Assembly (NCBI RefSeq): GCF_008386495.1
Contig: NZ_VTHJ01000033.1
Location: 53,118 to 97,356 of the forward strand
Origin: Streptomyces tailanensis
Lineage (GTDB): Bacteria; Actinomycetota; Actinomycetes; Streptomycetales; Streptomycetaceae
Length of the DNA: 44,239 nt
Direction of reading: 5' to 3'
Notes under the pieces: generated by a model
Databases searched by the model: none
The model's input: the letters and a program-made list of their open reading frames with translations, nothing else
What the model was told of the DNA's origin: nothing
In this document: in pieces, positions 42,312-44,239 of the stretch
How positions within the stretch are numbered: the stretch's first letter is position 1
How the letters are laid out: every line of letters begins with the position of its first letter
Made by a program: the position numbers and the translations under genes

Positions 42312-42404
42312 CAAGACCCCCCACGCACCCGCCAGAGCCAACCTACCCTTGCTGCCTTCCGGCCCTGGGGGAGTTCAGTCAGATAGCGCCGCGTGAGGGG
42401 CTGC
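42312..42404 (-). ncRNA. ffs: Signal recognition particle RNA (4.5S type)
   Basis: The minus strand contains the universally conserved SRP domain IV loop CAGGGCCGGAAGGCAGCAAG, with its GGAA tetraloop and asymmetric loop. The ends pair: CCCCTCACGC near the 5' end with GCGTGGGGGG near the 3' end. At about 90-95 nt with no Alu domain it is the short bacterial form that binds Ffh. A TAGACT -10 lies just upstream. Its position beside dnaX is usual in Streptomyces as I recall. Exact ends are estimated. Confidence 0.92.
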
Positions 42405-42408
42405 CCCC

Positions 42409-42414
42409 AGTCTA
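42409..42414 (-). promoter_or_regulatory. -10 element of ffs
   Basis: TAGACT on the minus strand ends 5 bases before the proposed 5' end of the SRP RNA and fits TAGRRT-type vegetative -10 sequences at five of six positions. No clear -35. Confidence 0.5.
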
Positions 42415-42523
42415 CCCGATCCCCCGGGCACCTCCGCCCGCCTCCCCCACCTCCTCCCCACCTTGATCACCCGCCCTCGAACGAGTTCGCAAGCACCCTC
42501 CGCCGTCATGTAATGTTTCCGGC

Positions 42524-42608
42524 GGAGGATTCGCCTAGAGGCCTAGGGCGCACGCTTGGAAAGCGTGTTGGGGGCAACCCCTCACGAGTTCGAATCTCGT
42601 ATCCTCCG
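42524..42608 (+). tRNA. tRNA-Ser (anticodon GGA)
   Basis: A class II tRNA of 85 nt: acceptor GGAGGAT/ATCCTCC, anticodon arm CACGC-TTGGAAA-GCGTG, a long variable arm (TTGGGGGCAACCCCT) and T loop TTCGAAT. Discriminator G, and CCA is encoded immediately after (42609-42611), unlike the other tRNAs in the window. Confidence 0.96.
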
Positions 42609-42630
42609 CCAGTGCCTCACCGGGCACGAT

Positions 42631-42668
42631 GTCGAAGGGCCCCACCGTTCGCGGTGGGGCCCTTCGAC
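42631..42668 (+). terminator. Terminator after tRNA-Ser
   Basis: A perfect 17-bp stem (GTCGAAGGGCCCCACCG and its complement) carries a TTCG tetraloop. Confidence 0.88.
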
Positions 42669-42672
42669 GTTC

Positions 42673-42696
42673 TTGGTTGCAGTTTTGGTTGCAGTT
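42673..42696. repeat. Two tandem copies of a 12-bp repeat next to tRNA-Ser
   Basis: TTGGTTGCAGTT occurs twice back to back (42673-42684, 42685-42696). Short direct repeats next to a tRNA resemble arm-type integrase or excisionase sites of integrated elements; that reading is inference. Confidence 0.9.
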
Positions 42697-42718
42697 GCCG
42701 CTGGAGGACAACTCCGGG

Positions 42719-43981
42719 CTACAGGCCGTTGAGTGTGACGCGGCACACCGCGCAGTACATGGCCGCATAGCGTCCGGATCGGCGCATCAACTGACCGCAC
42801 TCCGCGCACAGCCCCAGCTCCCACGGTGGGCACCCAAGCGCGGCGGAGGCGGCAGCCCGCTCGACGGACGTGATCAGCGTCGGTTTCACAGACCTCTGCA
42901 GCGGCATCCGGGGCAGGGTGAAGTCGCCGGTCGGTTGCCCAAGATCGCGGATGGGCCTGGCGTCGCTGACGAACCATCCCTCCTCGCCGGCGCGGCACAT
43001 CCGATCGATCTCCTGCTCGGCGAAGGTGATCTCATCGTCCTCTTCCTTCTCCGGTACGACCGGAAGCGGCGCCTTCTCCCCAACCAGCTCCCGCCACCGC
43101 TCGCAATCGGTCGCAGGCACCCACATGTGCCGCCCAGCCCGGCCGCTTCGCCGGTTGGGCACGTAGACAGGAACGCTCTCCCCCGTGGCGCTCGTCAGCA
43201 CGAGATCTTCGAGGTGGACCGCCTTCTTCTCCGGCTGACACAGCGCAGGCAGGAACCACTCGGCATGAACGCCGTCGCAGTGGCCCGCTCCATCGGAGAG
43301 CGGGCAGTGACGGTCGCTGCTGGGCACACACTTCCAGACCTGGAGGTAGCGGTAGCCGCCTCGGATCAGCATCTCCCTGCCGTCGGAGATCTCTTTCCAC
43401 GGCATGTCGTCCACGCGGGCCCATGGCACCCGGTCGATCAGCGAGGCCGTGCGGTCCTTCGCCACCCACAGGGGCGTGATCTCGTGCTGTACGGCATTGA
43501 CGGACCTGCGGTGGACACTGCTGGGGCTGATGTGGTGGTACTGGATCTCCCAGCCGATACGTATGCCCGCTGGGCCGGTGATGAGGGCATCGGAGACGGC
43601 CCGCCGGTTCGCGGTGGATACTTCGGATTCTGCGTCCAACCCGCATCGCGAGGCCGTCTCGACGATCCGTTCCTTCGTGGCCTTGTGCTGTGCGCTCTCC
43701 GCAGGGGTTGCCTTGTGCGTGATCGGCAGGTGTGACGCCACGAGCGGCCGACGGCCGCCGATACGCCCTCGGCGGATGAACATCCACGGCGACTTTCCGC
43801 CGGACTCGGACAGGCACTCGCGCCCGTCATGGTGAGCGAGACATTCGAGGAGTTGCGGGTCCCGGTCCGCGACGCTCGAAGTGATCTCCCGGAGTAGATC
43901 AGTACGGTCTGGGTGACCAAGATCAGGAAGTGACAGATTGATCTCTATGCCGTATCCGGTGTGCCACACCCCATTTGCCAT
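42719..43981 (-). CDS. CoiA-like nuclease-fold protein with C-terminal zinc ribbon
   Basis: The protein is 420 residues from ATG 43981. Residues 99-150 follow the CoiA (competence) pattern: HKATKERIVETASRCGLDAE, then RRAVSDALITG (D131) and IGWEIQYHHIS (E145, Q147), an E-D-ExQ arrangement typical of PD-(D/E)xK nucleases that use Gln in place of Lys. The middle has paired Cys/His residues (CVPSSDRHCPLSDGAGHC). The C-terminus is a CxxC/CxxC zinc ribbon (CAEC at 392-395, CAVC at 410-413). It is more A/T-rich in codon use than the core genes. It points toward tRNA-Ser and probably belongs to an integrated element or defence island continuing to the right. Nuclease activity is inferred from motifs. 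Confidence 0.7.
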   Translation of the reverse strand: MANGVWHTGYGIEINLSLPDLGHPDRTDLLREITSSVADRDPQLLECLAHHDGRECLSESGGKSPWMFIRRGRIGGRRPLVASHLPITHKATPAESAQHKATKERIVETASRCGLDAESEVSTANRRAVSDALITGPAGIRIGWEIQYHHISPSSVHRRSVNAVQHEITPLWVAKDRTASLIDRVPWARVDDMPWKEISDGREMLIRGGYRYLQVWKCVPSSDRHCPLSDGAGHCDGVHAEWFLPALCQPEKKAVHLEDLVLTSATGESVPVYVPNRRSGRAGRHMWVPATDCERWRELVGEKAPLPVVPEKEEDDEITFAEQEIDRMCRAGEEGWFVSDARPIRDLGQPTGDFTLPRMPLQRSVKPTLITSVERAAASAALGCPPWELGLCAECGQLMRRSGRYAAMYCAVCRVTLNGL

Positions 43982-44239
43982 CTCAACACCATAAGGAGTA
44001 CCCCTGACATTCGGGACCCGCCCGTACGCTCACCGCTTGATCGCTTTGAGTCTGTTTGGTCCGGCCAGCCGACAGTGGGATTCCGTGGTCATCCAACGGC
44101 CGAAGATGAATGATGGGGTTTGTTATTACGCACCACACGGGGGCAAAGGTGAGGCTGCCTGAGATCGAGTTTCAGAGGGCGTTTGATATACGCGTATTGC
44201 CCTGTATGCCCTAGTAGGTTCCTCGCCAGGTTGGCGTGG
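43982..44239. other. Upstream region of the CoiA-like gene to window end
   Basis: 258 bp of distinctly lower GC with no gene that I can support. It contains the palindrome ATACGCGTAT (44188-44197). The contrast with the chromosome left of tRNA-Ser supports foreign origin. Confidence 0.55.

Noticed and set aside
42629..43735. 368-codon plus-strand ORF opposite the CoiA-like gene
   Set aside because: It begins inside the tRNA-Ser terminator and shows no motif, whereas the opposite strand has nuclease and zinc-ribbon motifs.

Overview
The window is high-GC actinobacterial chromosome and almost certainly Streptomyces. The evidence is strong third-position G/C bias, GTG starts, frequent ATGA/GTGA stop-start overlaps, an intact bldC, an Lsr2-type nucleoid protein, a valine dehydrogenase, a DUF397/DUF5753 gene pair and the 14-bp Streptomyces-type parS palindrome. 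The gene order matches what I recall of the S. coelicolor core region running from about SCO4096 (left) to SCO4066 (right); this comes from memory, not from a search. If it holds, oriC lies beyond the right end. The minus-strand housekeeping genes (dnaX, purD, purC, purSQL, purFM, bldC, DEAD-box helicase) are then transcribed away from the origin.

Layout. 1-5200: a DEAD-box RNA helicase cut by the window edge, a Pro/Ser/Ala-rich lipoprotein, a small zincin-like metallopeptidase, a divergent membrane metallophosphoesterase, then a tRNA operon (Glu-Asp-Phe) with a perfect parS site between tRNA-Asp and tRNA-Phe. 5271-10601: the HrpA helicase, a second identical tRNA-Asp, a DUF6274-like miniprotein and bldC with a strong terminator. 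11228-13964: an unrecognised protein, valine dehydrogenase and a DUF3073 protein. 14192-21184: purM-purF, a META-domain lipoprotein, a DinB/MDMPI-like protein and two paralogous membrane-anchored proteins. One of the paralogs carries two frameshifts, both at short G/C runs.

21257-24812 is the accessory patch: an intact DUF397 gene, a beheaded DUF5753 regulator, the 5' stub of a methyltransferase gene, a small secreted protein, a Tn3-transposase remnant, an ArsR-type regulator and an L,D-transpeptidase-like secreted protein. 24912-28149 is the translationally coupled purS-purQ-purL operon. 28491-33288 holds the Lsr2 paralog, an unusual tRNA-Gly(TCC), two canonical tRNA-Gly(GCC), and an ABC transporter with a coupled two-component system. 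33376-42404 holds purC, a dimethylformamidase-like protein, a degenerate M48-peptidase-like membrane protein, purD, dnaX and the SRP RNA gene. tRNA-Ser(GGA) marks a boundary. Beyond it lies lower-GC DNA with a CoiA-like nuclease and a tandem 12-bp repeat, consistent with the edge of an integrated island.

How the genes work together: purF, purD, purL/Q/S, purM and purC supply most of the early and middle steps of IMP synthesis, but from four separate transcription units. The most unexpected single feature is the tRNA-Gly(TCC). It lacks G18-G19 and has GTGC where GTTC belongs, the same departures I recall for staphylococcal peptidoglycan-dedicated tRNA-Gly. Streptomyces also uses a glycine bridge in its wall.
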